The notes under the pieces are model-generated. The model made no database searches and was not told the DNA's origin. It saw only the letters and a list, made by a program, of their open reading frames with translations. Below, in pieces: positions 25,475 through 32,973 of a DNA stretch of 38,732 nucleotides (positions are counted from its first letter, which is position 1; the number at the start of each line of letters is the position of its first letter). The DNA is from Thermoproteota archaeon (GTDB taxonomy: Archaea > Thermoproteota > Korarchaeia > Korarchaeales > Korarchaeaceae), in contig JAOZGN010000017.1 in NCBI GenBank assembly GCA_027491555.1, forward strand, positions 1 through 38,732, written 5' to 3'. Both the position numbers and the translations under genes were made by a program.

Positions 25475-26319
25475 GCGCCCCTCCCGCCCAGGAGGAATCC
25501 AGCGGCCCACATTATCTGCCCGAGTGGGAAGACCACCAGGTGTAGCGGATTTCGGTTGGCCCTCGCAAGCCTCAAGGCCACCAAGGGGAAGATCGCCTTG
25601 TACTCTCCCCTAGACCTGAGAAGGTGGGCGTCGCCCTCCCTCTGGACCTCCTCGTAGAACGGCCTGGCGTACGTCCCCCAGAGGAGCTGCTGGCGGAGGT
25701 AGTCGGCGAGGCTCCCCCTGGGGTGGTGGTACACGGGAGCGTTGAACCACCAGCCGATCCTGTATCCGGCCCGGTAGGCCCTCCAGGAGAAGCAGAGATC
25801 CTCGGCGCCGTACATGTGGATCAGGTGAAATCCGCCGAGGTCGGACAGAACCTTTCTCTTAACGAGGAGGCAGGAGGAACCCACGAGGGGGGACTCGACC
25901 TTCCTGAGCCTGGCAAACTTGAACCTCCAGATCTCCCCTATGGTCTTAGATAACCAGCCGCTCACTATGGCCTTGTAAGCCGAGCCCACTCCGTCCCACC
26001 CTCGCTCTATGAACCCCAGCACCTTTGGGAAGAACCCCCTCCCCAAGACCACGTCGGAGTCGACGAACAGTATCAGCTCGCCTGAGGCCGCCCTCCACCC
26101 TAAGTTGCGGGCCCCGGCGACCCCCAGCCCCCTCTCCACGATTACCCTGCATGGGTATCTCCCGACGACTTCTAGGGTGCGATCCCTGCTTCCACCGTCC
26201 ACCACAACGATCTCCTCGACGTAGGTTGGGGAGTACCTCATCAGGGAATCCAGAGTCTTCCCTACGGTCTTCTCCGAGTTCTTCGTCAGGATGACCGCGG
26301 ACACCGAAGGCTCCGCCAA
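25471..26319 (-). CDS. Family 2 glycosyltransferase
   Basis: A 282-aa GT2 enzyme. VSAVILTKNSEKTVGKTLDSL starts the GT-A fold, VVVDGGSRDRT carries Asp41, VAGARNLGWRAASGE follows, and the DxD metal site is VDSD (86-89). The acceptor-loop motif GAEDLCFSWRAYRAGY (near 190) matches the ED motif of polymer-forming or dolichol-glucosyl/mannosyl GT2 enzymes. The C-terminus is hydrophobic (VVFPLGQIMWAAGFLLG). The start is TTG 26319 with an AGGTGAG ribosome-binding site about 6 nt upstream; it lies 6 nt after the GT4 stop. Confidence 0.93.
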   Translation of the reverse strand: MAEPSVSAVILTKNSEKTVGKTLDSLMRYSPTYVEEIVVVDGGSRDRTLEVVGRYPCRVIVERGLGVAGARNLGWRAASGELILFVDSDVVLGRGFFPKVLGFIERGWDGVGSAYKAIVSGWLSKTIGEIWRFKFARLRKVESPLVGSSCLLVKRKVLSDLGGFHLIHMYGAEDLCFSWRAYRAGYRIGWWFNAPVYHHPRGSLADYLRQQLLWGTYARPFYEEVQREGDAHLLRSRGEYKAIFPLVALRLARANRNPLHLVVFPLGQIMWAAGFLLGGRGA

Positions 26320-26325
26320 GGGAAC

Positions 26326-27267
26326 TCACCTGACGGCGAGCCAGGAGTAGAGCACCGCCAGCGCCCCGAAGGCTGCCTGGAACGCGATGGCCTTGACGAC
26401 GATCCTGACCTCCGTCGTCCCGCTCCCGATCCAAAGGGACCAGAGGGCCTCTATTCCATCCGTGCCGATTCTGCCGTCGCTCAGAACGGTGCCGACGGAC
26501 CACTCAAACCTCCTCCTAGCCCTCAAGAGGAAGTTGAGGGTATAGGGAAAGGTGGCAATGAGAGCGGCCATCTTGATTGTCCCAGTCACAGCCGAGGCCG
26601 CGAGAATTGCACCCACAGTGTAGGTGCCTACGTTTCCAGGAAACACCCTGGCGGGGTACCAGTTCCAGTACAGGAACGCGACCAGGGCGCCGGCCAACCC
26701 AGCGAGCGCGACCGCAGTGCTCCGGCTCCCGTATATCGCGGCGCTTATCGCCAACGAGGCGGAGGTCACCAGGGAGGTTCCCGCCTCGATCCCGTTGAAC
26801 CCCGCGTATATGTTGACCGCGTTCATGAGGAAGGTGAACCCAAGGGGCACGAGGGCCCAGAACTTCCACCCGAGGTCAATCGGCCCCCATGGGGTGGAGT
26901 AGATCACGGGCTCCCCGGTCCTGAAGGCGCACAGCGGCAACCCAACCAGGGCCGAGCCCGCGATCAGGGTGAACTTGCCCAGCCTGAAGAGGTCGTCTAT
27001 GAGGCCCAGCAGACCGCCGAGCACTGCTGAGAGGAGGATGGAGATACCAATGGTCGGATCGATCCTCAGGAACCCGGAGACCGTGATGGCGGACAGGAAG
27101 CCAGCTAGAATGCCAAGACCCCCCAGCTTGGCCACCTCAGGCCTGTCCGGTTTGTGGAGGTCGCGGTCGACCAGCCCGATCTCTAAGCAGCGCCTGGCCG
27201 CGAGCGGTGTGACAACCGCGGAGATGGAAAAACCTGCCAAGAACGCCAGCGCGAGGCTCGCAGCCAT
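26326..27267 (-). CDS. Family 4 phosphosugar transferase (AglH/WecA/MraY-like)
   Basis: A 313-aa, about 10-helix membrane enzyme. The catalytic pattern is present: DRDLHKPDRPEVAKLGG (35-51), Asp91-Asp92 (LGLIDDLFRLGK), NIYAGFNGIEAG (152-163) and FPGNVGT (209-215, the archaeal form of FpGDvGs). Family members transfer a sugar-1-phosphate from UDP-sugar to dolichyl phosphate, the first step of N-glycan or lipid-linked glycan assembly. ATG 27267 is preferred over a start at 27324 because a TATA-like element lies 30 nt upstream; the longer start would overlap the preceding gene. Confidence 0.9.
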   Translation of the reverse strand: MAASLALAFLAGFSISAVVTPLAARRCLEIGLVDRDLHKPDRPEVAKLGGLGILAGFLSAITVSGFLRIDPTIGISILLSAVLGGLLGLIDDLFRLGKFTLIAGSALVGLPLCAFRTGEPVIYSTPWGPIDLGWKFWALVPLGFTFLMNAVNIYAGFNGIEAGTSLVTSASLAISAAIYGSRSTAVALAGLAGALVAFLYWNWYPARVFPGNVGTYTVGAILAASAVTGTIKMAALIATFPYTLNFLLRARRRFEWSVGTVLSDGRIGTDGIEALWSLWIGSGTTEVRIVVKAIAFQAAFGALAVLYSWLAVR

Positions 27268-27291
27268 CTTTCCAATTGCCTCCCAGATCGC

Positions 27292-27303
27292 AATTAAAAA
27301 ATT
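27292..27303 (-). promoter_or_regulatory. Internal TATA box for the GT4 gene
   Basis: The AT-only stretch AATTTTTTAATT on the minus strand is centred 30 nt before ATG 27267, between the end of the GT-C gene and the GT4 gene. It suggests the GT4-GT2-GT-C genes can be transcribed separately. Confidence 0.4.
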
Positions 27304-27316
27304 GAATTGAATGCGC

Positions 27317-28933
27317 CTATCCACTTGACTCGCCCTCAGGATCGCCGACGTCGAGGGTTGGAGAGGTTATCACGGCGCCAGGGTTGGAGTAAACTAGGTC
27401 CCTCTCGAAGTTCAGGCAGGCCAGGCTGGATGGATTCAAACTCGCGAGGTACCAGTTCTCGGGAACGTAAAAACGGACAAGGGCCGTCTCAGCACATTGA
27501 GTCCCGTAATCTGAGATCTCGACAGACCTCCCAGAGGCGACCGCCAAGAACCTGAGGTAGTACACGCCAATGTCGTAGTCAGCGGCGCCCTCGTCGGCCG
27601 CGTTGATTAGGTAGAGTCCTGCCTCCCTCTCCTCTGGAGTCAGAAAGTAACGCTTTCCGGCTGGATTGAGGCTGTAAGCGATGTTTGGATCCAAGAAGAA
27701 CAGGGGGCCCAGTGAGAGGGGTCCCAAGGTAGAGGAGCCTCCACCGATCGAGAGCGACAGGAAGACGTAGGCGGGAGTTCCTAAGTACCTTTCTGCGCTT
27801 CTACCGCGGGAAATGCTCCCTGAGGCCAGCACCGCTGAACCTGCCCCAGCAAAGAGGAGGATTCCGAGGAGGGTCAGGGACGCGAGCGCCGCGGGTCGCC
27901 TCAGCCTGACAGCCCTGTGAAAGGCCAGGAGAGCCAGGAGCCCTCTCCAGGCTCCATACGTGACTACGGCTAGGATAGATGCGTCGACTGGCGCCTTGAG
28001 GTGTGCGACCAGCGCCTCCGGCCGCGGAGCGGCCGGGGTAGAGGGGGCGGCAGGGGGAAGAGCCGTCTTGAGGCTCAGGGACGCCGCGCTCGCGGCTACC
28101 CTCATGACAAACTTCGCCGCCGCCTTCACCTCAACCCACAGGAGCCCAGAACAGGCCCAGTATGCCATAGACAGCCCTAACAGCGCTCCAAGCGTCGCCA
28201 ACGACCTTCGAACCCCCCTCTCTAGGCCCCCCAGAGGCGCTGACAGAACGGCCAGGATCCCGGTAGATGTGTGGGTGTAAGTCACGGCAAGATGGGTGAG
28301 GGCAAGGGGCATCGAGAGCCCCCTCGAAGAGGCCATGAGCTCGAAGACCAGCAGGGAAGTGGCCAGGGTTTGGGGTATCGGCATGAACCCAAGCTGGATC
28401 AGCCTGGGGATGGCCAGGTAGACAAGCGAGATGAGGCAGGCGCGATCCCGACCGACTAGGCGTTTCGAGAGGGCGTACAGCGGGATCACTGATAGCACCT
28501 GCACCCACGTGAGGATGAGGCTGTGGGAGACCCACGGCGGGGTCCCTGAGACCACCCTGAGGGAGGCCGACAGGATTGGAACCGCAGGAAAGACCCGCTC
28601 GTAGTGGGGAATGGAGAGCTTCGGAGCGAGGGACTCTAGAGTCTCTCTTGGAATCTTCCCTCTTTCAACTATCATCATAGATATCAGGTGGTCTCGAATG
28701 GCGTCGTTGCCGAACACCACGCCGCCCATCAGCGAGTGGTAGAGCCTAACAGACATCCCAAAGCAGATCAGAGGGATGAGCTCGTATCCATCCCGTAGCC
28801 TGCTCAGCCCAAACCCAAGTATGACGAAGCTAATCGCCGAGAGCAGGGGATACGCGGCCCGTAGACTCTCGTTTGGAAGGGCAGTGAGTAGGGGTGACAT
28901 CGAAGCGACCGTAGTAAGTAGTGTGAGAGTCAA
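27317..28933 (-). CDS. Polytopic membrane protein, probable GT-C glycosyltransferase
   Basis: A 538-aa protein (TTG 28933; ATG 28900 also possible) with about 10-12 membrane segments. An external loop early in the protein carries VVFGNDAIRDHL and HYERVFPAVPIL, consistent with GT-C enzymes, and the last 130 residues form a soluble domain (FLTPEEREAGLYLINAA...). It resembles the product of 23597-25474 in layout. The frame is open to 29146, but the extra N-terminus is Arg/Pro-rich and unlike membrane proteins. A TATA-like GATTTTTTCTAAAT near 28985-28998 would place transcription start near 28963, in favour of the shorter forms. Confidence 0.68.
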   Translation of the reverse strand: MTLTLLTTVASMSPLLTALPNESLRAAYPLLSAISFVILGFGLSRLRDGYELIPLICFGMSVRLYHSLMGGVVFGNDAIRDHLISMMIVERGKIPRETLESLAPKLSIPHYERVFPAVPILSASLRVVSGTPPWVSHSLILTWVQVLSVIPLYALSKRLVGRDRACLISLVYLAIPRLIQLGFMPIPQTLATSLLVFELMASSRGLSMPLALTHLAVTYTHTSTGILAVLSAPLGGLERGVRRSLATLGALLGLSMAYWACSGLLWVEVKAAAKFVMRVAASAASLSLKTALPPAAPSTPAAPRPEALVAHLKAPVDASILAVVTYGAWRGLLALLAFHRAVRLRRPAALASLTLLGILLFAGAGSAVLASGSISRGRSAERYLGTPAYVFLSLSIGGGSSTLGPLSLGPLFFLDPNIAYSLNPAGKRYFLTPEEREAGLYLINAADEGAADYDIGVYYLRFLAVASGRSVEISDYGTQCAETALVRFYVPENWYLASLNPSSLACLNFERDLVYSNPGAVITSPTLDVGDPEGESSG

Positions 28934-29225
28934 CTGAGGCCGCCTGTGATCACCCGCAGCGCCCACTTGATGCCGTTCGTGCAGATTTAGAAAAAATCCT
29001 TCCTTGAAGACCCTGCCGCCACGTGAAAACTGTATGCCGTTTGGTGGACGACGATCCACGGGAGGAGGTCTCGGTCTACGACCTGCCCATAGGCGGAGAA
29101 GTTTCTGGAGTACTTCTCGAGGCTCAAGATGGAGTCTCCCGTCCACTCATAGCATAGCGTGACGGGCGGTCGGCGCGGCGTCGGGTACTAACCGTTAATA
29201 ATTGACGCTTCACAATTCATAGTTG
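28934..29225. other. Non-coding gap with possible gene remnant
   Basis: About 290 bp between the GT-C operon (minus) and a vapBC pair (plus). It holds the putative promoter of the GT-C gene. On the plus strand, 29023-29157 reads VDDDPREEVSVYDLPIGG and, after a one-frame change, AEKFLEYFSRLKMESPVHS, which looks like the broken end of an old gene. No repeat or RNA gene is evident. Confidence 0.3.
29194..29203 (+). promoter_or_regulatory. TATA box of vapBC
   Basis: GTTAATAATT is centred about 27 nt before ATG 29226, predicting a leaderless vapB transcript. Confidence 0.45.
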
Positions 29226-29429
29226 ATGAGCACCACTATACCGGTGAGCAGGAGGACCAAGAGGGAGCTGGAGAAGCTAAAGGGGTCCAGGAGCTGGGAC
29301 GAGTTCCTCCTGGACCTGGTATCGGAGTACAGGAGGAAGAGGAGGGAGGCCGCCAGGAGGGAGCTCAACGAGCTCCTCGAGCTCGAGTACGAGGACGTGA
29401 GGGTCAGGAGATGGACGAGGGAGTCCTGA
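29226..29429 (+). CDS. vapB: VapB antitoxin
   Basis: A 67-aa protein. A short N-terminal strand (STTIPVSRRTKRELEKLKG) and helix SRSWDEFLLDLVSEY resemble the VapB class found with crenarchaeal VapC toxins, where the N-terminal part dimerises and binds DNA. The charged C-terminal helix (KRREAARRELNELLELEYEDVRVRRW) would wrap the toxin. ATG 29226 directly follows an in-frame TTG; ATG is chosen. It overlaps vapC by 19 nt. Confidence 0.8.
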   Translation: MSTTIPVSRRTKRELEKLKGSRSWDEFLLDLVSEYRRKRREAARRELNELLELEYEDVRVRRWTRES

Positions 29430-29773
29430 TAGACACGGACGTCCTTATAGACTTCGTGAGGGGTAAGGCAAAGCTCCCCGAGGCCAAGGTGCACTACATC
29501 TCGGAGATCACTCTCTACGAGTTCGTTAGGGGGACCAGGGACTTGAGGAGGGCCAAGGCCTTACTTGAAGAGACTTTCTCGGTGCTGTGGGTCGACAACG
29601 ACGTGATCCTCACGGCCTCCAGGCTCTGGAGGGGGTTGAGGGAGAGGGGAGAACTGGTAGACGACAGAGATCTCATCATAGCCGCCACGGCGATCGCGAA
29701 GGGGGTTCCGCTCAAGACAAACAATAGGAGGCACTTCGAGAGGTTCGTTGCTGAGGGGCTCAAGCTTCTCTGA
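29411..29773 (+). CDS. vapC: VapC toxin, PIN-domain ribonuclease
   Basis: A 120-aa PIN domain. Asp8 (LIDTDVLI), Glu37 (ITLYEFVRG), Asp87 (DDRDLIIAATAI) and the TNNRRHFERF motif (103-112) match VapC. In this subfamily the fourth acidic residue is often Asn, as here (Asn104), so it is probably active. Coupled to the upstream VapB by a 19-nt overlap. Confidence 0.9.
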   Translation: MDEGVLIDTDVLIDFVRGKAKLPEAKVHYISEITLYEFVRGTRDLRRAKALLEETFSVLWVDNDVILTASRLWRGLRERGELVDDRDLIIAATAIAKGVPLKTNNRRHFERFVAEGLKLL

Positions 29774-29832
29774 ATCTGCGGACCCGACTGACTTTAAGTC
29801 CCCATCGACGTTGCGGATGGGCCCACCCGAAA

Positions 29833-30459
29833 ATGAGTTATCCGTATATTCCTCCGCCGGCCGGTGACAAAATCGGGTGCGGGGCGGTGACGGTACAGCT
29901 CGCGTTGTACGCAATTACGGCCGCGTTGGTGCTACTGTGCATACCCGTACTGTATGAGACCAAGAGGTCCTACGAGCGGGGACGGCCATTACCGCCGAGC
30001 GTCTCAGCGGGTTGGTTGATCGTCGACACCCTGGACATCTTGTTGGTGGTGTTCTCGGCCATCCACGGTGTGTGGCGTCTACCCCTCAACGGGATTGCCG
30101 TGCGGCTCACCGGCGCGGCCCTGGCGGCGCTGGGCGTGGCCCTCATGGCGGCCGGCATGATCGAGTTCCGCTCCGCGCGCAGGATCCTGGGGATGGAGGC
30201 GTCGCACCTCATCACAACCGGAATCTACAGGTGGAGCAGGAACCCCCAGTTCTTGGGGTGGTACCTCCTGGACGCAGGCGTCGCGCTGGCCGGCTCTTCG
30301 GGGTACGCGCTCCTCGTGGCGCTGTTGACAGTCATCTTTGGTCATTACTACCTCGCGAAGCTTGAGGAGCCCTTCTTGGAGCGCGTGTTCGGGAGAGAGT
30401 ATTTGAGTTACAAGCAGAGGACCTCAAGGTACATAGGGTTACCTAGAAGATCGGATTAG
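29833..30459 (+). CDS. ICMT/PEMT-like membrane methyltransferase
   Basis: A 208-aa protein with about five membrane helices. The C-terminal half has LITTGIYRWSRNPQFLGW (126-143) and LEEPFLERVFGREYLSYK (177-194), the S-adenosylmethionine-binding signature of isoprenylcysteine carboxyl methyltransferase and phospholipid methyltransferase families (usual RHP is RNP here). In archaea the substrate is unknown. It starts at ATG 29833, with a TTTAAG TATA-like element about 40 nt upstream. It is an ordinary enzyme gene set among TA modules. Confidence 0.85.
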   Translation: MSYPYIPPPAGDKIGCGAVTVQLALYAITAALVLLCIPVLYETKRSYERGRPLPPSVSAGWLIVDTLDILLVVFSAIHGVWRLPLNGIAVRLTGAALAALGVALMAAGMIEFRSARRILGMEASHLITTGIYRWSRNPQFLGWYLLDAGVALAGSSGYALLVALLTVIFGHYYLAKLEEPFLERVFGREYLSYKQRTSRYIGLPRRSD

Positions 30460-30706
30460 GAGGCCGGAGAGCCTGGATAAGGCCCTCACCGGGCTCGCGG
30501 AGAATCCGAGCGCTGGGTCGCCCCTGAGAGGGGGGCTCAGGAGGCTCAGCTGCCTTACCCATGGATATTCTACCGCTGAGCAGGAGCCCCAGAACCGTGA
30601 ACAGCTTCTCCCTGTCAGGGTAGGGTACCCGCTCACGCTCGAGAACTTCTCCGAAACCGAGAACTACATTCACGCCGTTGTACAACGCGCCGGGGGAAAG
30701 AAGCAA
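30443..30706 (-). pseudogene. Broken UPF0175-like antitoxin
   Basis: Immediately after the vapC stop, the minus strand encodes VPYPDREKLFTVLGLL then LSGRISMGKAAE. The SGRISMGKAAE stretch is the hallmark of UPF0175 antitoxins (..GKISLGKAAELAG..). After GKAAE the expected helix-turn-helix is missing: the frame goes into Pro/Gly/Arg sequence without family character up to the stop. GTG 30667 would be a reasonable start of the original gene. A frameshift or deletion has probably inactivated it. No partner toxin sits next to it. Confidence 0.42.
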
Positions 30707-31138
30707 CTAGGCCGGATAGTCCCTCAGGTGCAGCGCCGCGACCTCCCCCCTCGCCTTCTCGTAGAGCGCGCCGTCGGCGGTCAGCAACGTGGCCCCCACC
30801 GCCTTCGAGGCCACCACGTAGGCGGCGTCGTAGTAGGTCGCATCGTTCTCCGCCGCCCACCTCAGGATCTCGACCCAGTCCTCCTCACTCAGCTTCACCC
30901 CCGCTATCCTGAGCCTCAGGAAGTGGAGAAACTTCTGGGCGGCCTCCTCCCCGCCCACGAATCCCCGCCTGACGGCCCTCCACAGGGCGTTCCCCACCTC
31001 GTACACGATCAGCTCCGGGGCCCTCAGATCCACGGACCCGGAGAGGAAGTCCTCCAGGACCCTGGCAGCCTCTTCCGACAGCTCCTCCACCAGTAGGAAC
31101 CTGGCCGCCACGGACGCGTCCACCACGTAGACCCTCAA
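30707..31138 (-). CDS. vapC: VapC toxin, PIN-domain ribonuclease
   Basis: A 143-aa PIN domain with Asp7 (VVDASVAA), Glu47 (LIVYEVGNALW), Asp104 (TYYDAAYVVA) and Asp122 (LLTADGAL), the complete VapC acidic set. It overlaps vapB by 4 nt. Similar in type to the VapC at 31945 and at 37548 (YDAAY/YDALY motif), so these pairs may share ancestry. Confidence 0.92.
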   Translation of the reverse strand: MRVYVVDASVAARFLLVEELSEEAARVLEDFLSGSVDLRAPELIVYEVGNALWRAVRRGFVGGEEAAQKFLHFLRLRIAGVKLSEEDWVEILRWAAENDATYYDAAYVVASKAVGATLLTADGALYEKARGEVAALHLRDYPA

Positions 31139-31368
31139 CGGGCCTCCCTCGCCTCCCTCACCGCCCGGTTCACGAACCCCCTGGGGACGGAGTGCTTCCC
31201 GCTCCTCAGATCCTCCAAGAGCTTCTTGGCGGCCTCTCTCCTCTCCTCCAGCTCAATCCTCCGCCTGATGGCCTCCCTGAGGTACTCGGACCAGTTTATC
31301 TTCACCTCCCTCATCCTCCGCCTGAGCTCCTCGTCCACCCTGATCGTGATTGTGCCCAGAGTATTCAC
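31135..31368 (-). CDS. vapB: VapB antitoxin, ribbon-helix-helix
   Basis: A 77-aa protein. TITIRVDEELRRRMREVKINWSEYLREAIRRRI is a canonical CopG/RHH DNA-binding domain of archaeal VapB (strand, helix, INWSEYLREAI helix). The C-terminal helices (EAAKKLLEDLRSGKHSVPRGF) bind the toxin. The start is GTG 31368, placed by a TATA box 28 nt upstream. It overlaps vapC by 4 nt. Confidence 0.88.
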   Translation of the reverse strand: MNTLGTITIRVDEELRRRMREVKINWSEYLREAIRRRIELEERREAAKKLLEDLRSGKHSVPRGFVNRAVREAREAR

Positions 31369-31378
31369 CTCGTGTAAC

Positions 31379-31694
31379 TACATCTGTCCGTACATTTAAG
31401 CAGTACGGGGGTTGAGGCGCGAAGGCCGGGGGCTACGGGTGGCTTGGCACGCCGAGGGCCAGGAGGCCGGGATCCTGGACGCCCTAGTGATCCACGCGGA
31501 CCGCCGGACAAGTTCCGGCTGGCGAGCTCTGAAATGTTCTTTACTTCGCTCCCGGCGGAGTCACCCTTCTACTAAGTGAGAGTGGTCGACGCCATTGCTC
31601 CTCCTGAACCGTGACCCCCCTCAAACCACGGCTCTCGAGGGCAATGTCCCGAGATCGCGTCCGCAGCAAGCTTAAGTTGTATACACACTACTCA
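31379..31694. other. Non-coding gap between two vapBC pairs
   Basis: About 315 bp between divergent vapBC promoters. The minus-strand TATA (TTAAATGT, 31392-31400) and a plus-strand element (CTTAAGTTGTATAC, 31671-31684) are visible. Plus-strand reading gives KFRLASSEMFFTSLPAESPFY stop, then GTG AGA GTG GTC GAC GCC (MRVVDA) before another stop at 31612, perhaps the junction of a decayed vapBC pair. Otherwise nothing recognisable. Confidence 0.3.
31392..31400 (-). promoter_or_regulatory. TATA box of vapBC (31368-30707)
   Basis: CTTAAATGT on the minus strand, centred 28 nt before GTG 31368; a leaderless transcript is expected. Confidence 0.45.
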
Positions 31695-31723
31695 TGTAGA
31701 CACAAGGTGATGTAGTGTCTACA
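31695..31723. promoter_or_regulatory. Inverted repeat over the vapB start, candidate operator or RNA hairpin
   Basis: TGTAGACAC (31695-31703) and GTGTCTACA (31715-31723) are exact reverse complements separated by 11 nt. The spacer contains AGGTGA, a ribosome-binding site, and the right arm contains the GTG start codon of vapB. It could be a two-site operator for VapB, or an RNA hairpin that hides the start codon. Confidence 0.6.
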
Positions 31724-31948
31724 GCCGTGGTCTCCGTGCGGGTTCCGAAGAGGGTGAAGGAGGAGGCCGAGAGGTTGGGGATAAACATCCGTGAGGTAGT
31801 GGAGAGGTCGCTCATCGAAGCCATTAAGGAGGAAAAGAAGAGGAGGATCGCGGAGGCCTTGAGAGAGTTGGCGGAGGCTGGAGGGGATATGACCCCCGAG
31901 GACTGGGTTGACGTCGTTAAAACATCCCGTCGGGAGAGATCGATTTGA
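31715..31948 (+). CDS. vapB: VapB antitoxin
   Basis: A 77-aa RHH-type antitoxin: AVVSVRVPKRVKEEAERLGINIREVVERSLIEAI gives the strand-helix-helix DNA-binding part, and the tail (RIAEALRELAEAGGDMTPEDWVDVV) binds the toxin. The start is GTG 31715, with AGGTGA 4 nt upstream, both inside the inverted repeat 31695-31723. It overlaps vapC by 4 nt (TTGA). Confidence 0.88.
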   Translation: MSTAVVSVRVPKRVKEEAERLGINIREVVERSLIEAIKEEKKRRIAEALRELAEAGGDMTPEDWVDVVKTSRRERSI

Positions 31949-32358
31949 TAATCCTCGACGCATCCGCCCTCTATCCTCTAGCGAAGCTATCCCTGGGAGA
32001 CCCCTCCATCGCGGCCGAGAAGATGCTCGAAGAGGAGGTCACCATGCTCGATCTGACGCTCTACGAAGCGGCGAATGCGGTCATAATAGAGGCCCGCAGG
32101 GGTTTGATCTCTGAACCCAGTAGGCTTATTAGGGCAATTTCCGAAATCTCCAAGCTGTTACCAGTGATAAGGGTTGACTCAAGTGATCTTAAGGGCATCA
32201 CGGAGTTGGCGGAGCAGCTGGGCCTCACCGTCTACGACGCCGCCTACGTCCACTTCGCGAGGATCAAGAGGAGTAAGCTCATCACAAACGACGGGGAGCT
32301 GCTGAAAAAAGCTGGCGACGTGGCCGTCGAGCTCAGAGAGTGGTTGAAGGGTGTTTAA
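31945..32358 (+). CDS. vapC: VapC toxin, PIN-domain ribonuclease
   Basis: A 137-aa PIN domain with Asp5 (IILDASALY), Glu41 (LTLYEAANAV), Asp98 (TVYDAAYVHFA) and Asn115-Asp116 (LITNDGELL), so all metal ligands are present. The start is TTG 31945, overlapping the antitoxin stop. The 164 bp after it hold no gene I can support. Confidence 0.92.
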   Translation: MIILDASALYPLAKLSLGDPSIAAEKMLEEEVTMLDLTLYEAANAVIIEARRGLISEPSRLIRAISEISKLLPVIRVDSSDLKGITELAEQLGLTVYDAAYVHFARIKRSKLITNDGELLKKAGDVAVELREWLKGV

Positions 32359-32522
32359 ACTGCAAACTATCTTCGGTCCGCCCTCAGAGAGCGACCGAGG
32401 GAAGTTAGGGCCTCGGACAACCTGGCCAGAGTCCACGCGTCCGTCCTAAAGCGTGGCGGCGAGATGAGGAGAGGCAACTCTCCAACCCCTTGGTCTCCCT
32501 GCGTCCTCCTCATCCCTCACGC

Positions 32523-32921
32523 CTACGTCCTCGACCTGCGCCTCTCCAGCCTCAGGAGGGACCTGACGATCTCCCTCTTCTTCTCGAGATCCCTGAGTTC
32601 CTGGCTGGCCGCCCTCCTCAGGGTGATAGAGAGGTAGGGCCTCCTCTCCAGCACGACCTCTCCCCTCGTCAAGGCGGAGAGTCGAAACCCAGGGGGGGCG
32701 TAGTCCAGGAGCCTCACGTCCAGGGGCAGCCCAACGACCCTCTCGATCCTCTTACTCAGGGCCTCGCAGAACTCCACCTCCTCGCTCGGGGGCACCGAGT
32801 ACCCGGTGAACACCGCAAGATCCACATCCCTGAAGACCTCGGAGTGGAGGAAGCCCCCGTAGACAACAGCCAAGAGGATTCGCTCCTCCTTAGCCAGTTC
32901 TCCCTGGATCTCACTGAGCAC
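32523..32921 (-). CDS. mntA: MntA-type minimal nucleotidyltransferase antitoxin
   Basis: A 132-aa protein. VVYGGFLHSEVFRDVDLAVF (20-38) is the nucleotidyltransferase site: Asp32 and Asp34 are kept, while the usual Gly-Ser is Gly22-Gly23. MntA proteins neutralise HepT by adding AMP to its active-site Tyr. The next frame motif PLDVRLLDYAPPGFRLSAL fits the family. The only start is GTG 32921; in-frame coding-like sequence (RKFRFHRLGPRERAK) continues upstream without a standard start, so the N-terminus may be longer through CTG 32945. Gene order HepT then MntA is the usual one. Confidence 0.82.
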   Translation of the reverse strand: MLSEIQGELAKEERILLAVVYGGFLHSEVFRDVDLAVFTGYSVPPSEEVEFCEALSKRIERVVGLPLDVRLLDYAPPGFRLSALTRGEVVLERRPYLSITLRRAASQELRDLEKKREIVRSLLRLERRRSRT

Positions 32922-32973
32922 CTTCGCCCTCTCACGAGGACCCAGCCTGTGGAACCTGAACTTCCTCCTCTCC

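Noticed and set aside
31500..31612. Fragment of a further vapBC pair (..SPFY stop, then MRVVDA)
   Set aside because: Only a few residues resemble a VapC start before a stop codon; too short to separate from chance.
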